Shown in pieces: positions 41,397 through 50,541 of a stretch of 64,000 nt of DNA. Every line of letters starts with the position of its first letter. Position 1 is the stretch's first letter. Origin of the DNA: Mycolicibacterium lacusdiani (GTDB lineage Bacteria > Actinomycetota > Actinomycetes > Mycobacteriales > Mycobacteriaceae); the NCBI RefSeq assembly GCF_021916785.1, contig NZ_JAKCFC010000012.1:1-64000 (forward strand), written 5' to 3'. Both the position numbers and the translations under genes were made by a program. The notes under the pieces are model-generated. The model did not search any database. It was not told the DNA's origin and worked only from the letters and a program-made list of their open reading frames with translations.

Positions 41397-42815
41397 TTAG
41401 CCAAGCAGCGCGTCGACGAACGCACCCGGCTCGAACGGCGCCAGATCGTCTGGCCCCTCGCCAAGCCCGACGAGTTTCACGGGTACTCCGAGTTCCTGCT
41501 GGACCCGGAACACGATGCCGCCCTTGGCGGTGCCGTCGAGCTTGGTCAGCACCACACCCGTGATCTCGACGACCTCGGCGAACACACGTGCCTGCGGCAA
41601 CCCGTTCTGGCCGATCGTCGCGTCGAGCACCAGCAGCACCTCGTCGACGGCGGCGCGCTTGGTCACGACCCGCTTGACCTTGCCCAGTTCGTCCATCAGC
41701 CCGGTCTTGGTATGCAGGCGGCCTGCCGTGTCGATGACGACGACGTCGGCACCCGTCGCGATGCCCTTGTCGACGGCGTCGAACGCGACCGATGCCGGGT
41801 CGGCACCCTCGGGCCCGCGGACCACCTCGGCGCCGACGCGCGATGCCCAGCTCTGCAACTGGTCGGCGGCCGCGGCGCGGAAGGTGTCCGCCGCGCCGAG
41901 CACGACGCGGCGCCCGTCGGAGACCAGCACGCGGGCGAGTTTGCCGACGGTGGTGGTCTTGCCGGTGCCGTTGACGCCGACGACCAGCAGTACCGACGGC
42001 TTGTCGTCGTGCGGCAGCGCGCGGATCGAGCGGTCCATTTCCGGATACAGCTCACCGACGAGCACCTCGCGCAGCACGGCCCTGGCGTCTGCCTCGGTGC
42101 GGACGTTGCTGCTTGCCATCTTGATGCGCAGTGCCGCCACGACGCGTTCGGTGACGACGGGCCCGAGGTCGGCGATCAGCAGGACGTCTTCGATGTCCTC
42201 CCACGATTGTTCGTCGAGGTCGCCGCCGCCGAGCAGGCCAAGCATGCTGCGGCCCAGTGCGCCTTGGGACTTCGCGAGCCTGCCGCGCAGGCGTTCGAGC
42301 CTGCCCTCGGCAGGGGAGATCGTGTCGATTTCCGGCGCGGCAGGGGCGAGCGGCTCGTCGACGACGGGCTCGGGCTCGACGACCGGCTCGGGCGCGGTGG
42401 GCTTGGCCTCGGGTTCCGGCCTGGCCACCGGCGGCTCCGGCTCGACCTCGACGGGTTCGGGCAGCCGGACGTCGGCGATGGGCCGTTTCGGGGCGTCGCG
42501 CGGGATCGTGGCGTCGTCGCCCACCGCGGGCAGTCCGCTGGTGTCCAGCCGGCCCGGCGGCTGCTTGGGCGGCTGCTGCTTGGGCGAGACAGGGGGTCGC
42601 TCGACGGTCGACGGCGGCGCGGCCTGGCTGAAGGTGATGCCCGACGACGCCGTATATCCACCGGACTTGTCGAGCTGGGTGGTCGAGGTGTCGGGCGACG
42701 ACAGGCTGATCCGCCGGCGCCGGTATCGCACCAGCCCGACGACCAGCGCGACGATGAGCAGGATCGCGACGACCGCTATCGCGATCCAGACGCCTAGAGG
42801 CAGTATCTCGGTCAC
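41397..42815 (-). CDS. ftsY: Signal recognition particle receptor FtsY
   Basis: SRP receptor GTPase of 472 residues. It begins with a membrane span at about 8-28 followed by RYRRRR, unlike E. coli FtsY, then an acidic, proline-rich linker to about residue 165. The NG domain has GVNGTGKTTTVGKLA, DTAGRLHTKTGLMDEL, TKLDGTAKGG and GEGPDDLAPFEPG. Start is GTG at 42815. It follows smc by 57 bp on the same strand, as in M. tuberculosis. Confidence 0.96.
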   Translation of the reverse strand: MTEILPLGVWIAIAVVAILLIVALVVGLVRYRRRRISLSSPDTSTTQLDKSGGYTASSGITFSQAAPPSTVERPPVSPKQQPPKQPPGRLDTSGLPAVGDDATIPRDAPKRPIADVRLPEPVEVEPEPPVARPEPEAKPTAPEPVVEPEPVVDEPLAPAAPEIDTISPAEGRLERLRGRLAKSQGALGRSMLGLLGGGDLDEQSWEDIEDVLLIADLGPVVTERVVAALRIKMASSNVRTEADARAVLREVLVGELYPEMDRSIRALPHDDKPSVLLVVGVNGTGKTTTVGKLARVLVSDGRRVVLGAADTFRAAAADQLQSWASRVGAEVVRGPEGADPASVAFDAVDKGIATGADVVVIDTAGRLHTKTGLMDELGKVKRVVTKRAAVDEVLLVLDATIGQNGLPQARVFAEVVEITGVVLTKLDGTAKGGIVFRVQQELGVPVKLVGLGEGPDDLAPFEPGAFVDALLG

Positions 42816-42872
42816 CGGGTCATTGTCTCAGGGGGTGTCGACGCCGCCGACGACCGGTGACCCGCCACCTGG

Positions 42873-45800
42873 TCAGTTGGGGGCCGAGACCATCGATTCC
42901 CCGCGGTCGCTGCGTTCCCTACCGGACTGAACGTCCTGGCCGCGCAGCCGTTGCGAGATCACCTGCGTGATGCCGTCGCCCTGCATCGTGACGCCGTAGA
43001 GCGCGTCGGCGATCTCCATCGTCGCCTTCTGGTGGGTGATGACGATCAGCTGGGATCGCTCGCGCAACTGCTCGAACAGCCCGAGCAGACGGCGCAGGTT
43101 GACGTCGTCGAGCGCCGCCTCGACCTCGTCCATGATGTAGAACGGCGACGGCCTGGCCCGGAAGATGGCCACCAGCATCGCCACGGCCGTCAGCGACTTC
43201 TCGCCACCGGACAGCAGCGACAGCCGCTTGACCTTCTTGCCGGGCGGCCGCGCCTCCACCTCGATGCCGGTGGTCAGCATGTCGCTCGGGTTGGTCAGCA
43301 GCAGCCTGCCCTCGCCGCCGGGGAACAGCGAGGCGAACACCCCGGTGAACTCCCGCTCGACGTCGGCGTAGGCCTCGGTGAACACCTGCAGGATGCGGTC
43401 GTCGACGTCGGTGATGACGTCGAGCAGGTCCTTGCGGGCACCCTTGACGTCTTCGAGCTGGGTCGACAGGAAGTTGTAGCGCTCCTCGAGTGCGGCGAAC
43501 TCCTCGAGCGCCAGTGGGTTCACCCGGCCGAGTTCGGCCAGTTCGCGTTCGGCCTTCTTGGCGCGCCGCTCCTGGGTGGGCCGGTCGAAGGGCATGGGCG
43601 CGGGCTCGGTCACCTGCTCGCCACGCTCGCGGGCCTGCTCGTACTCGGACATCTCGAGTTCGGTCGGCGGCAGCGGGACCTGGGGGCCGTACTCGGCGAC
43701 GAGGTCGGCGACGGCCATGCCGAACTGTTCGAGCACCTGCTGCTCGAGCTGCTCGATGCGCAGCGCCGCCTGCGCCTTGGCGAGTTCGTCGCGGTGCAGC
43801 GCGTCGGTGAGGGCGTTGAGCCGGGCGCCGAGTTCGTTGACCTCGGTGCGGGACCTCGTCAGGCCCTCGCTGCTGCGCTTGCGCTCCTCGGCCAGCTCGT
43901 CGCGGGTGCGCGACGCGACGGCCACGGCATCGGCGAGCCGCGCGGCGATGAGCCGTGCCGACTCCTCCACTGCCGCAGCCACTCTCGCGGCGTGCTCGCG
44001 GGCCTGCTTGGCGCGTTGCGCGCGCAGCCTGGCCTCGCGTTCGGCGGCGGCGGCCCGGCGCAGCGACTCGGCGCGGCCGCGTACGGCGTTCGCGCGTTCC
44101 TCGGCGGTGCGCACCGCGAGCCTGGCCTCGACCTCGACGGCCCTGGCCATGTCCGCCGCTGCGGCCGACTCGTGCCGGTCGACGGGTTCGGATTCCATCG
44201 TGGGCGCCTGCTGCGCGTTGTGCAGCCGGGTCTCCAGCTCGGTCAGCTCTTCGAGCGTCCGGTCGCGGCCGGTCTCCAGTTCGCTGCGCTGACGAATCAG
44301 TCGCTGCCACTCCTCGTCGGCGATGCGGGCTTCCTGGCCGAGCCTGCCCAGCTGCTCGTAGACCGACGAGATCGCCGCGTCGGATTCGTTGAGTGCGGCC
44401 AGCGCCTGCTCGGCGGCGTCCTGGCGGGCCTGCTGCTCGGCCTGCGCACCGGCCAGCGCGGCGGCGAGTTCGCCCACCTGGCGCTCGGACTGCTCGAGGT
44501 CGGCCTTGGCCTTGTCGATCTCGGAGGCGATCTCGAGCGTGCTCGGCTGCCGGTCGGATCCGCCGCTGACCCAGCCCGCGCCGACGACGTCGCCGTCGGC
44601 GGTCACGGCGTGCAGCCGGGGCCGTTGCGCGACGAGCTGCTGGGCGGCGGCCAGGTCCTCGACGACGACGACGTGGCCGAGCAGCGCGGAGAACGCTCCG
44701 CGCAGTCGCGGCGGCGTCTCGACGAGGTCGAGCGCCCACGTCGCACCCGCGGGCAGGTCGCCGCCGCGTTCGGCGGTGGCGTCCTCGGGCCAGTCGCCGA
44801 GGACGAGCGCCGCCCGGCCGCCGTCGCCGTGCTTGAGCGCGGTCACCGCGGTGCGGGCAGCGCCGAAGTCGTCGGCGGCCACCGCGTCGGCGGCCGAGCC
44901 GAGGACCGCGGCGATGGCCACCTCGTAGCCGGGCCGCACGCGGACCAGTTTCGGCACCGAGCCGAACAGGCCTGCGCCGTCGTGGTTCTCGCGGAGCCAG
45001 GCGGCTCCGTCGCGCCGGTTGAGGCCGACGGCGAGCGCGTCGATCCGTGCGCGCAGCGACGCGACCTGACGTTCGGCGCCGCGTTCGGCTGCCAGGAGTT
45101 CTGCCACTCGTTCGTCGGCGAGCCGCATGGCCGCCACGGTGCGGTCGTGGTGCTCGTCGAGGCCTGCCTCGCCCGCGTCGAGTTCGCCGACGCGGCTCTG
45201 CACCGTCTCGAACGCGGCCCTGGCCGCTTCGGTTCGGTTGGCGGCGTCCTCGATGCTGGCCGTCAGCCGGGCGACGCTCTCGTCGGTCGATTCGACGCGG
45301 GTGCGCATCGTGTCGACCTGGCCGGCCAGCCGTGCCAGACCTTCGCGGCGGTCGGCCTCGGCGCGGGCCGCGGCCGTGTGCGCGCGTTCGGCTTCGGCGG
45401 CGACGCGCTCGCGTTCGGCGAGTTCCTCGCGGGCGGCCTCGAGCCGCAGCTTGCACTCCTCGAGTTCTTCGAGCAGCTCCCGCTCGTGCTCGGCGACCTC
45501 GTCGGCCTCGGCGTCCAGCGCGTCGGGGTCGGCGCCCGATGACGTCTCGACCGCGGCCTCGAGGTGCGCGGCGCGGTCGCGGGCGATGCGCACGGTCGCG
45601 CTGACGCGCTCGGCGAGTGCGGAGAGCCGGAACCACGTCTGCTGAGCGGCCTCGGCCCGGCCGGACAGACCGCTGACCGCCGACTCGTGTGCCGCGAGTT
45701 CGACCGTGGCGGCCTCGAGACGGGTGGTGATGTCGTCGTGGTCGCGGCGCAGCGTCGTCTCGGCCTGGTTCGTGTTCTCGAACTCGGACTGCCGGGTGAC

Positions 45801-46502
45801 CAAGTCGTCGGCGGCCAGGCGTAGGCGTGCGTCGCGGAGGTCGGCCTGGATGGTCTGGGCGCGGCGGGCCATCTCGGCCTGGCGGCCAAGCGGCTTGAGC
45901 TGACGCCGCAGCTCGGTGGTCAGGTCGGTCAGTCGCGCCAGGTTCGCCGCCATCGCGTCGAGCTTGCGGACCGCCTTCTCCTTGCGCTTGCGGTGCTTGA
46001 GAACGCCGGCGGCCTCCTCGATGAAGGCGCGACGGTCCTCGGGGCGCGACTCGAGGATCTCCGACAGCTTGCCCTGACCGACGATGACGTGCATCTCGCG
46101 GCCGATGCCGGAGTCGCTGAGCAGTTCCTGGACGTCCATCAGTCGGCAGCTGCTGCCGTTGATCTCGTACTCGCCCGCGCCGTCGCGGAACATCCGCCGG
46201 GTGATCGACACCTCGGCGTACTCGATCGGCAGCGCGTTGTCGGAGTTGTCGATCGTCAGCGTCACCTCGGCGCGGCCGAGCGGGGCGCGCGACGACGTGC
46301 CCGCGAAGATGACGTCTTCCATCTTGCCGCCGCGCAGGGTCTTGGCGCCCTGCTCGCCCATGACCCACGTGAGCGCATCGACGACGTTGGACTTGCCCGA
46401 TCCGTTGGGGCCGACGACGCACGTGATGCCCGGTTCGAAGCGCAGAGTCGTCGGCGAGGCGAAGGACTTGAAGCCCTTCAGCGTCAGACTCTTCAGATGC
46501 AT
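42873..46502 (-). CDS. smc: Chromosome partition protein SMC
   Basis: Chromosome condensation ATPase of 1209 residues. The N-terminal head has GPNGSGKSNVVDALTWVMG. Long coiled coils rich in Ala, Glu and Arg flank a hinge at about 500-660 (RDGAAWLRENHDGAGLFG, TADGDVVGAGWVSGG). The C-terminal head has the signature LSLLSGGEKSLTAVAML and Walker B FYIMDEVEAALDD. ATG at 46502 (MHLKSLTLKGFKSFA) is the universal SMC start; a longer upstream frame is not coding-like. It lies 49 bp after acyP. Confidence 0.97.
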   Translation of the reverse strand: MHLKSLTLKGFKSFASPTTLRFEPGITCVVGPNGSGKSNVVDALTWVMGEQGAKTLRGGKMEDVIFAGTSSRAPLGRAEVTLTIDNSDNALPIEYAEVSITRRMFRDGAGEYEINGSSCRLMDVQELLSDSGIGREMHVIVGQGKLSEILESRPEDRRAFIEEAAGVLKHRKRKEKAVRKLDAMAANLARLTDLTTELRRQLKPLGRQAEMARRAQTIQADLRDARLRLAADDLVTRQSEFENTNQAETTLRRDHDDITTRLEAATVELAAHESAVSGLSGRAEAAQQTWFRLSALAERVSATVRIARDRAAHLEAAVETSSGADPDALDAEADEVAEHERELLEELEECKLRLEAAREELAERERVAAEAERAHTAAARAEADRREGLARLAGQVDTMRTRVESTDESVARLTASIEDAANRTEAARAAFETVQSRVGELDAGEAGLDEHHDRTVAAMRLADERVAELLAAERGAERQVASLRARIDALAVGLNRRDGAAWLRENHDGAGLFGSVPKLVRVRPGYEVAIAAVLGSAADAVAADDFGAARTAVTALKHGDGGRAALVLGDWPEDATAERGGDLPAGATWALDLVETPPRLRGAFSALLGHVVVVEDLAAAQQLVAQRPRLHAVTADGDVVGAGWVSGGSDRQPSTLEIASEIDKAKADLEQSERQVGELAAALAGAQAEQQARQDAAEQALAALNESDAAISSVYEQLGRLGQEARIADEEWQRLIRQRSELETGRDRTLEELTELETRLHNAQQAPTMESEPVDRHESAAAADMARAVEVEARLAVRTAEERANAVRGRAESLRRAAAAEREARLRAQRAKQAREHAARVAAAVEESARLIAARLADAVAVASRTRDELAEERKRSSEGLTRSRTEVNELGARLNALTDALHRDELAKAQAALRIEQLEQQVLEQFGMAVADLVAEYGPQVPLPPTELEMSEYEQARERGEQVTEPAPMPFDRPTQERRAKKAERELAELGRVNPLALEEFAALEERYNFLSTQLEDVKGARKDLLDVITDVDDRILQVFTEAYADVEREFTGVFASLFPGGEGRLLLTNPSDMLTTGIEVEARPPGKKVKRLSLLSGGEKSLTAVAMLVAIFRARPSPFYIMDEVEAALDDVNLRRLLGLFEQLRERSQLIVITHQKATMEIADALYGVTMQGDGITQVISQRLRGQDVQSGRERSDRGESMVSAPN

Positions 46503-46551
46503 GGGGTGCCACCTTACCGCCCGGTACCGTCGGCGCCGGTCGCCTTTCGGC

Positions 46552-46848
46552 CTACCTCTCGATGAAGCCGTCGAACGCCTCACCTGCGTCGGACCAGTCC
46601 TCGACCACGGTGTCGACCGAGCCGGGCGTGTCGCCGCCACGCAGTTGGTCGAGCAGCCGCTGGCAGGCGTCGCGCGGGCCGCGGGCGACGACGTGGACGC
46701 GGCCGTCGGACTTGTTGGCGGCGAACCCGGTGAGCCCGAGTTCCAGCGCCCGCGACCTCGTCCACCACCGGAAGCCGACCCCCTGCACGCGGCCGTGCAC
46801 CCAGGCGCTCAGCCGCACCGGGCCGTCGGTGTCAGGGACGCCGCTCAT
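46552..46848 (-). CDS. acyP: Acylphosphatase
   Basis: Small hydrolase of acylphosphates, 98 residues. The signature VHGRVQGVGFRWWTR contains the catalytic arginine, and GFAANKSDGRVHVVARG the catalytic asparagine. ATG at 46848 (MSGVPDTDGPVRLSAWVHG) gives the M. tuberculosis-like N-terminus. Three further in-frame ATGs at 46881, 46914 and 46947, one per 33-bp repeat unit, could each add MSRLREENLAP. The gene overlaps the OsmC-like gene by 17 bp. Confidence 0.93.
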   Translation of the reverse strand: MSGVPDTDGPVRLSAWVHGRVQGVGFRWWTRSRALELGLTGFAANKSDGRVHVVARGPRDACQRLLDQLRGGDTPGSVDTVVEDWSDAGEAFDGFIER

Positions 46849-47347
46849 CGGTGCCAAATTCTCTTCGCGCAAGCGGCTCATCGGTGCCAAATTCTCTTCG
46901 CGCAAGCGGCTCATCGGTGCCAAATTCTCTTCGCGCAAGCGGCTCATCGACGACCTCGAACGTCACCTCGGTACCGCTCTTGAGCGTGCGGCCCACGGTG
47001 CACACCTTGTCGATCGAGCGCTCGACGATGGTCTTGAGCTTGGCCACCTCGGCCTCGCTGAGACCTGACAGGTCGACCTCGAGGCGCTCCTCGAGCAGCG
47101 GATAGCGCTCCTGCTCGCGGTCGGCCGCGCCGGACACCCGAATGGTGGTCTGGTAGTCGTCGCCCAGCCGGCTGCGCAGCGGGTAGTCGCTGCTGAGCCC
47201 GCTGCACGCGGCCAGCGCGATCTTCAGTAGCTCGCCCGGCGTGAAGACGCCCTCGACGTCCTCGGACCCGATCAGCACCTCCGCCCCACGCGAACTCCGC
47301 CCGGTGTAGCGGCGCACACCGGTGCGCTCGACCCACAGTTCGGTCAT
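46832..47347 (-). CDS. OsmC/Ohr-family protein with triplicated C-terminal tail (Rv2923c-like)
   Basis: OsmC-fold protein of 171 residues. Typical blocks are LWVERTGVRRYTGRS, EGVFTPGELLKIALAACSGLSSDYPL with the active cysteine, and VERSIDKVCTVGRTLKSG with the second. OsmC proteins reduce organic hydroperoxides, but this subgroup is not characterised. After EVTFEVV the tail is three copies of DEPLARREFGT followed by DERRP. Without the copies the length is 138, close to the 137 I recall for Rv2923c, so the tail is an expansion. ATG at 47347 is the family-like start. Confidence 0.88.
   Translation of the reverse strand: MTELWVERTGVRRYTGRSSRGAEVLIGSEDVEGVFTPGELLKIALAACSGLSSDYPLRSRLGDDYQTTIRVSGAADREQERYPLLEERLEVDLSGLSEAEVAKLKTIVERSIDKVCTVGRTLKSGTEVTFEVVDEPLARREFGTDEPLARREFGTDEPLARREFGTDERRP
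46844..46942. repeat. 33-bp tandem triplication spanning the osmC-like/acyP overlap
   Basis: Three exact 33-bp units (46844-46876, 46877-46909, 46910-46942) with a 7-bp partial fourth. On the minus strand each contains TTGCGCGAAGAGAATTTGGC and an ATGAG. The unit length keeps both frames open: DEPLARREFGT in the OsmC-like frame, MSRLREENLAP in the acyP frame. This resembles the MIRU habit of in-frame insertion at operon junctions, but sequence identity to MIRU is not claimed. Confidence 0.93.
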
Positions 47348-47363
47348 GACTTCTCCTGTCTTC

Positions 47364-47425
47364 CGCGAGCGTGCGTGTCTGCGGCAGACACGCCGGGTGT
47401 GAAGCAAAGAACGCGCACGCTCGAC
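47364..47425. repeat. 62-bp dispersed nested-hairpin element, copy C
   Basis: The left arm CGCGAGCGTGCG (47364-47375) is identical to copies A and B; the right arm matches except for the last two bases. The inner stem is longer than in the other copies, GTGTCTGC/GCAGACAC. It lies in the 88-bp gap between mutM and the OsmC-like gene. Confidence 0.85.
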
Positions 47426-47435
47426 GGTCTATTCG

Positions 47436-48308
47436 TCAACCCTGCGGTCTCGGTTGGCGCGGTCTCGGTTGGCAACGCGGACAGTAGAACGACGACCGGT
47501 TCATGAACTTGTCCCGGCGCATCACCGCGCCGCACCGGCGGCAGGGCTCGCCTTCGCGGCCGTAGGCGTCGAGCGACCTGTCGAAGTAGCCGGACTCGCC
47601 GTTGACGTTGACGTACAGCGAGTCGAACGAGGTGCCGCCCTGGCTCAGGGCGTCGCGCATGACGTCGGCGGCGTGGTCGAGGATCTCGCCGAGCTTGGGC
47701 TTGGTCAGCGATTCGGCCAGCCGGGCGCCGTTGACCTTGGCGCGCCACAGCGATTCGTCGGCGTAGATGTTGCCGATGCCGGAGACCACCGTCTGGTCGA
47801 GCAGTTGGCGCTTGATCTCGGAGTGCTTGCCGCGCAACACCTTCACCACGGCGTTGCGGTCGAACTCGGGATCGAGGGGGTCGCGGGCGATGTGGGCGAC
47901 GGGCTCCGGCAGGTCGGCGCCGTCGACGGTGACGATGTCGGCGAGCATCCACCCGCCGAAGGTGCGCTGGTCGACGAAGCTCAGCGCGGTCCCGTCGTCG
48001 AGCAGCGCCGCAATGCGCAGATGGTCGGTCTTGGCGATTTCGCCCAGCAGCATCTGCCCGCTCATCCCCAGATGCACCACCAGGGCCTCGTCGGAACGGT
48101 CGCCTCCCAGCACCAGCCACAGGAACTTGCCGCGCCTGCCGGTTCCGACGACCTTCGCTCCGAGCAGCCGCCCGGTCAGGTCGGCCCCGCCCGCCACGTG
48201 CCGCCGCACCGCACGGGGGTGGTGCACGCGCACCGCGGTGATGGTCCTGCCGGTGACGTGCGCGTCGAGACCGCGGCGCACCACCTCGACCTCGGGTAGC
48301 TCAGGCAT
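47436..48308 (-). CDS. mutM: Formamidopyrimidine-DNA glycosylase
   Basis: Base-excision repair enzyme removing 8-oxoguanine and formamidopyrimidines, 290 residues. It starts MPELPEVEVVRRGL with catalytic Pro2 and Glu3, and carries LGMSGQML and DQTVVSGIGNIYADE. The C-terminal zinc finger is C-RR-C-G...FY-C-PR-C. The ATG overlaps the rnc stop by eight bases (ATGCCTGA), so the genes are coupled. The tail after the zinc finger is Pro-, Arg- and Gln-rich. Confidence 0.97.
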   Translation of the reverse strand: MPELPEVEVVRRGLDAHVTGRTITAVRVHHPRAVRRHVAGGADLTGRLLGAKVVGTGRRGKFLWLVLGGDRSDEALVVHLGMSGQMLLGEIAKTDHLRIAALLDDGTALSFVDQRTFGGWMLADIVTVDGADLPEPVAHIARDPLDPEFDRNAVVKVLRGKHSEIKRQLLDQTVVSGIGNIYADESLWRAKVNGARLAESLTKPKLGEILDHAADVMRDALSQGGTSFDSLYVNVNGESGYFDRSLDAYGREGEPCRRCGAVMRRDKFMNRSSFYCPRCQPRPRQPRPQG

Positions 48309-49035
48309 CGGAGGACGGCACGGGTATGCCGCCGTCGCCGGCACTTTGGGCGTCGAGCGACGTCCAGGCCTGCGCGGCCGCCTTGATCTCGGCTTCCTTC
48401 TTCGTGCTGCCGACGCCGGCGCCGTACTCCTCGCCGTCGACCAGCACGACGGCGCTGAACACGCGGTCGTGGTCGGGTCCGTCGAAGCTGACGACGTACT
48501 TCGGCACGCCGAGGCCGCGTGCGACGGTCAGCTCCTGCAGGCTCGACTTCCACTCCAGCGCCGCCCCGAGTGACGGTGCGGTGTCGAGCAGGTCGCCGAA
48601 CAAGCGCAGCACCACGGCGCGCGAGGCGTCGAACCCGTGCTGCATGTACACCGCGCCCAGCAGGGCCTCCACGCCGTCGGCCAGGATGCTGGCCTTGTCG
48701 GCGCCGCCGGTCACGATCTCGCCGCGGCCGAGCAGCAGGAACGCGCCCAGGCCCGCGTCGGCCAGGCCACGGCCCACGGTCGCCAGCGCCTGGGTGTTGA
48801 CGATGCTGTTGCGCAGCTTGGCGAGTTCACCCTCGGGGCTGTCCGGGTGCCGTCGGATCAGGATGTCGGCGACGAGCAGACCGAGCACGGCGTCACCCAG
48901 GAATTCGAGCCGCTCGTTGGTCGGCAGACCGCCGTTCTCGAACGAGTAGCTGCGATGGGTGAGCGCCATGGTCAGCAACTCGTCGGGCAGGTCCACTCCG
49001 AGCGCCTCGAGCAGTGGCGTCCGGTCAACCGTCAC
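48301..49035 (-). CDS. rnc: Ribonuclease III
   Basis: Double-strand RNA endonuclease processing rRNA and mRNA, 244 residues. The catalytic domain has ALTHRSYSFENG and NERLEFLGDAVLGLLVAD with metal-binding Glu and Asp, and DGVEALLGAVYMQHG. A double-stranded RNA-binding domain (about 160-230) has WKSSLQELTVARG and GVGSTKKEAEIKAAAQAW. GTG at 49035 overlaps the DUF177 stop by GTGA, so translation is coupled from DUF177 through mutM. Confidence 0.97.
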   Translation of the reverse strand: MTVDRTPLLEALGVDLPDELLTMALTHRSYSFENGGLPTNERLEFLGDAVLGLLVADILIRRHPDSPEGELAKLRNSIVNTQALATVGRGLADAGLGAFLLLGRGEIVTGGADKASILADGVEALLGAVYMQHGFDASRAVVLRLFGDLLDTAPSLGAALEWKSSLQELTVARGLGVPKYVVSFDGPDHDRVFSAVVLVDGEEYGAGVGSTKKEAEIKAAAQAWTSLDAQSAGDGGIPVPSSDA

Positions 49036-49631
49036 GCGCGGCCCTCCTCGGTGCGCGAGGCATCCCGTTCGGTGGGCATCATCGCGGTGAGCTTCGCCCA
49101 CCGCGGGTCGATCTTCTCGTGGCCGTGCCCCGGTTCGGCGTCGGCGAGCCGCACGCCGCAGTCGACGCACAGGCCGAGGCAGTCGTCGGTGCACAGCGGT
49201 GAGAACGGCAGCGCGAGGCCTACGGCGTCGACGATCGGCTGCTCGAGGTCGACGGTGTCGTCGACGACGTGGCCGACCTCGTCTTCCTCCGTCGTCGCCT
49301 CGGTGGCGCTGTCGGGATACGCGTACAGCTCGGTGAGGTCGAACTCGACGTCACCGACGATCGGGGTGAGGCACCGCGCGCACTCTTCGACCGTGGGCGC
49401 CGAGACGGTGCCGGTCACCAGTACGCCCTCGGACACCGATTCGAGCCTCAGGTCGAGTTCGACGGGCGCGCCCGCCTCGATGCCTGCGAGCGCGACGCCG
49501 ATGCGCGCCGGAGCCGCGACCGTGTCGTGGATCTCCTGCATCGACCCGGGCCTGCGGCCCAGCCGCGACACGTCGAGAACGAATGGTGACCGTGGGCCGC
49601 GATGAACTCTGTGTCCCTTGGTCCCAGCCAT
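49032..49631 (-). CDS. DUF177/YceD-family protein (Rv2926c-like)
   Basis: Protein of 199 residues of the YceD/DUF177 family, linked to 23S rRNA maturation in plants and some bacteria. It carries EECARCLTPI and a later cluster, CTDDCLGLCVDCG, that could bind zinc. ELYAYPD and PIVDAVGLALPFSPLC are family-like. It is the first gene of the DUF177-rnc-mutM unit. The partner rpmF, next to YceD in many bacteria, is not here. Confidence 0.9.
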   Translation of the reverse strand: MAGTKGHRVHRGPRSPFVLDVSRLGRRPGSMQEIHDTVAAPARIGVALAGIEAGAPVELDLRLESVSEGVLVTGTVSAPTVEECARCLTPIVGDVEFDLTELYAYPDSATEATTEEDEVGHVVDDTVDLEQPIVDAVGLALPFSPLCTDDCLGLCVDCGVRLADAEPGHGHEKIDPRWAKLTAMMPTERDASRTEEGRA

Positions 49632-49697
49632 GAGGAGAATCCTACGACCGCTGGCTGGGAGTTCCGAACGCGTGACCCTTGATCAGCGTTGGGCTCG

Positions 49698-50435
49698 TCA
49701 GCGTTGTGCGTAGTCGTGGGTGCCGGCGGCGGTGCGCAACTGGTGACGCCCCCGGCCGACGGACCGCAACGTCCCGTTGAGGTAGTCCTCGAACTCGGCG
49801 AGCTTGCTGTCGACGTAGATGTCGCACTCGCCGCGCAACCGGTCGGCTTCGGCGTGGGCGGCGTCGACCATCCTGGTGGCCTCGAGCGTGGCGGTCTGCA
49901 CGATCTCGGTCTGATGGACCAGGCGCTGCTGTTCCTTGATGCCCTCTTGCACGGCCTTCTCGTAGGCGAGGTTGCCGTTCTCGATGAGCCGGTCGGCCTC
50001 GGACTTGGCGCGTCCGGTGCTGGCCTCGTACTCGCGCTTGGCGGCAGCGGCGATGCGATCGGCCTCTGCACGGGCCTCGGCGACCATCCGCTCGCTGTGC
50101 TGACGGGCTTCGGAGACCATCCGGTCGGCCTGCGACTTGGCGTCGGCGAGTAGCCGGTCGGCCTCGGCGCGCGAGCTGTTGACCAGCGAGTCCGCTTCCG
50201 AGGTCGCGCTGGCGACCATGTTGTCGGCATGTTCCCTGGCCTCGCGCAGCATGCCGTCGCGTGCGTCCAGGACGTCCTGCGCGTCGTCGAGTTCGCCGGG
50301 GATGGCGTCCTTGATGTCGTCGAGCAGTTCCAGGACGTCGCCGCGGGGCACCATGCAGCCTGCCGTCATCGGCACGCCTCGGGCCTCTTCCACGATCGCC
50401 CCAAGCTCGTCGAGCGCTTCGAAAACTCGGTACAC
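49698..50435 (-). CDS. sepIVA: DivIVA-like septum/polar growth protein SepIVA (Rv2927c-like)
   Basis: Coiled-coil protein of 245 residues. A short DivIVA-like N-terminus (MYRVFEALDELGAIVEEA) is followed by a long helix of heptad-like A-E-A-D-R-L/M repeats from about 60 to 225. It lacks membrane segments. The homologue MSMEG_2416 is described as SepIVA, acting in septation and intracellular membrane-domain organisation in mycobacteria. Start is GTG at 50435. In PDIM-producing species the lipid locus begins just beyond this gene. Confidence 0.88.
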   Translation of the reverse strand: MYRVFEALDELGAIVEEARGVPMTAGCMVPRGDVLELLDDIKDAIPGELDDAQDVLDARDGMLREAREHADNMVASATSEADSLVNSSRAEADRLLADAKSQADRMVSEARQHSERMVAEARAEADRIAAAAKREYEASTGRAKSEADRLIENGNLAYEKAVQEGIKEQQRLVHQTEIVQTATLEATRMVDAAHAEADRLRGECDIYVDSKLAEFEDYLNGTLRSVGRGRHQLRTAAGTHDYAQR

Positions 50436-50541
50436 GGCAACACCCTCCAGGCGTAGTTGTTGATACCAGTGTGCCTGGTGTTACGTCTGTGACTCGGCTT
50501 TGCCGACCGGTGTGTCGCCTTCGACCTCGACTTGAGGGTTA

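Noticed and set aside
42951..45542. Long open frame antisense to smc (over 860 codons); similar long antisense frames at 34097-36676 (ffh region), 12797-15175, 25768-28038 and 4678-6312
   Set aside because: High-GC codon bias opens antisense frames. These translations are Arg-, His- and Gln-rich, have no family motifs, and lie wholly opposite well-recognised genes.
46844..46942. CRISPR-like array of 33-bp repeats
   Set aside because: The units are directly adjacent with no spacers and lie in coding sequence, so this is a tandem repeat.
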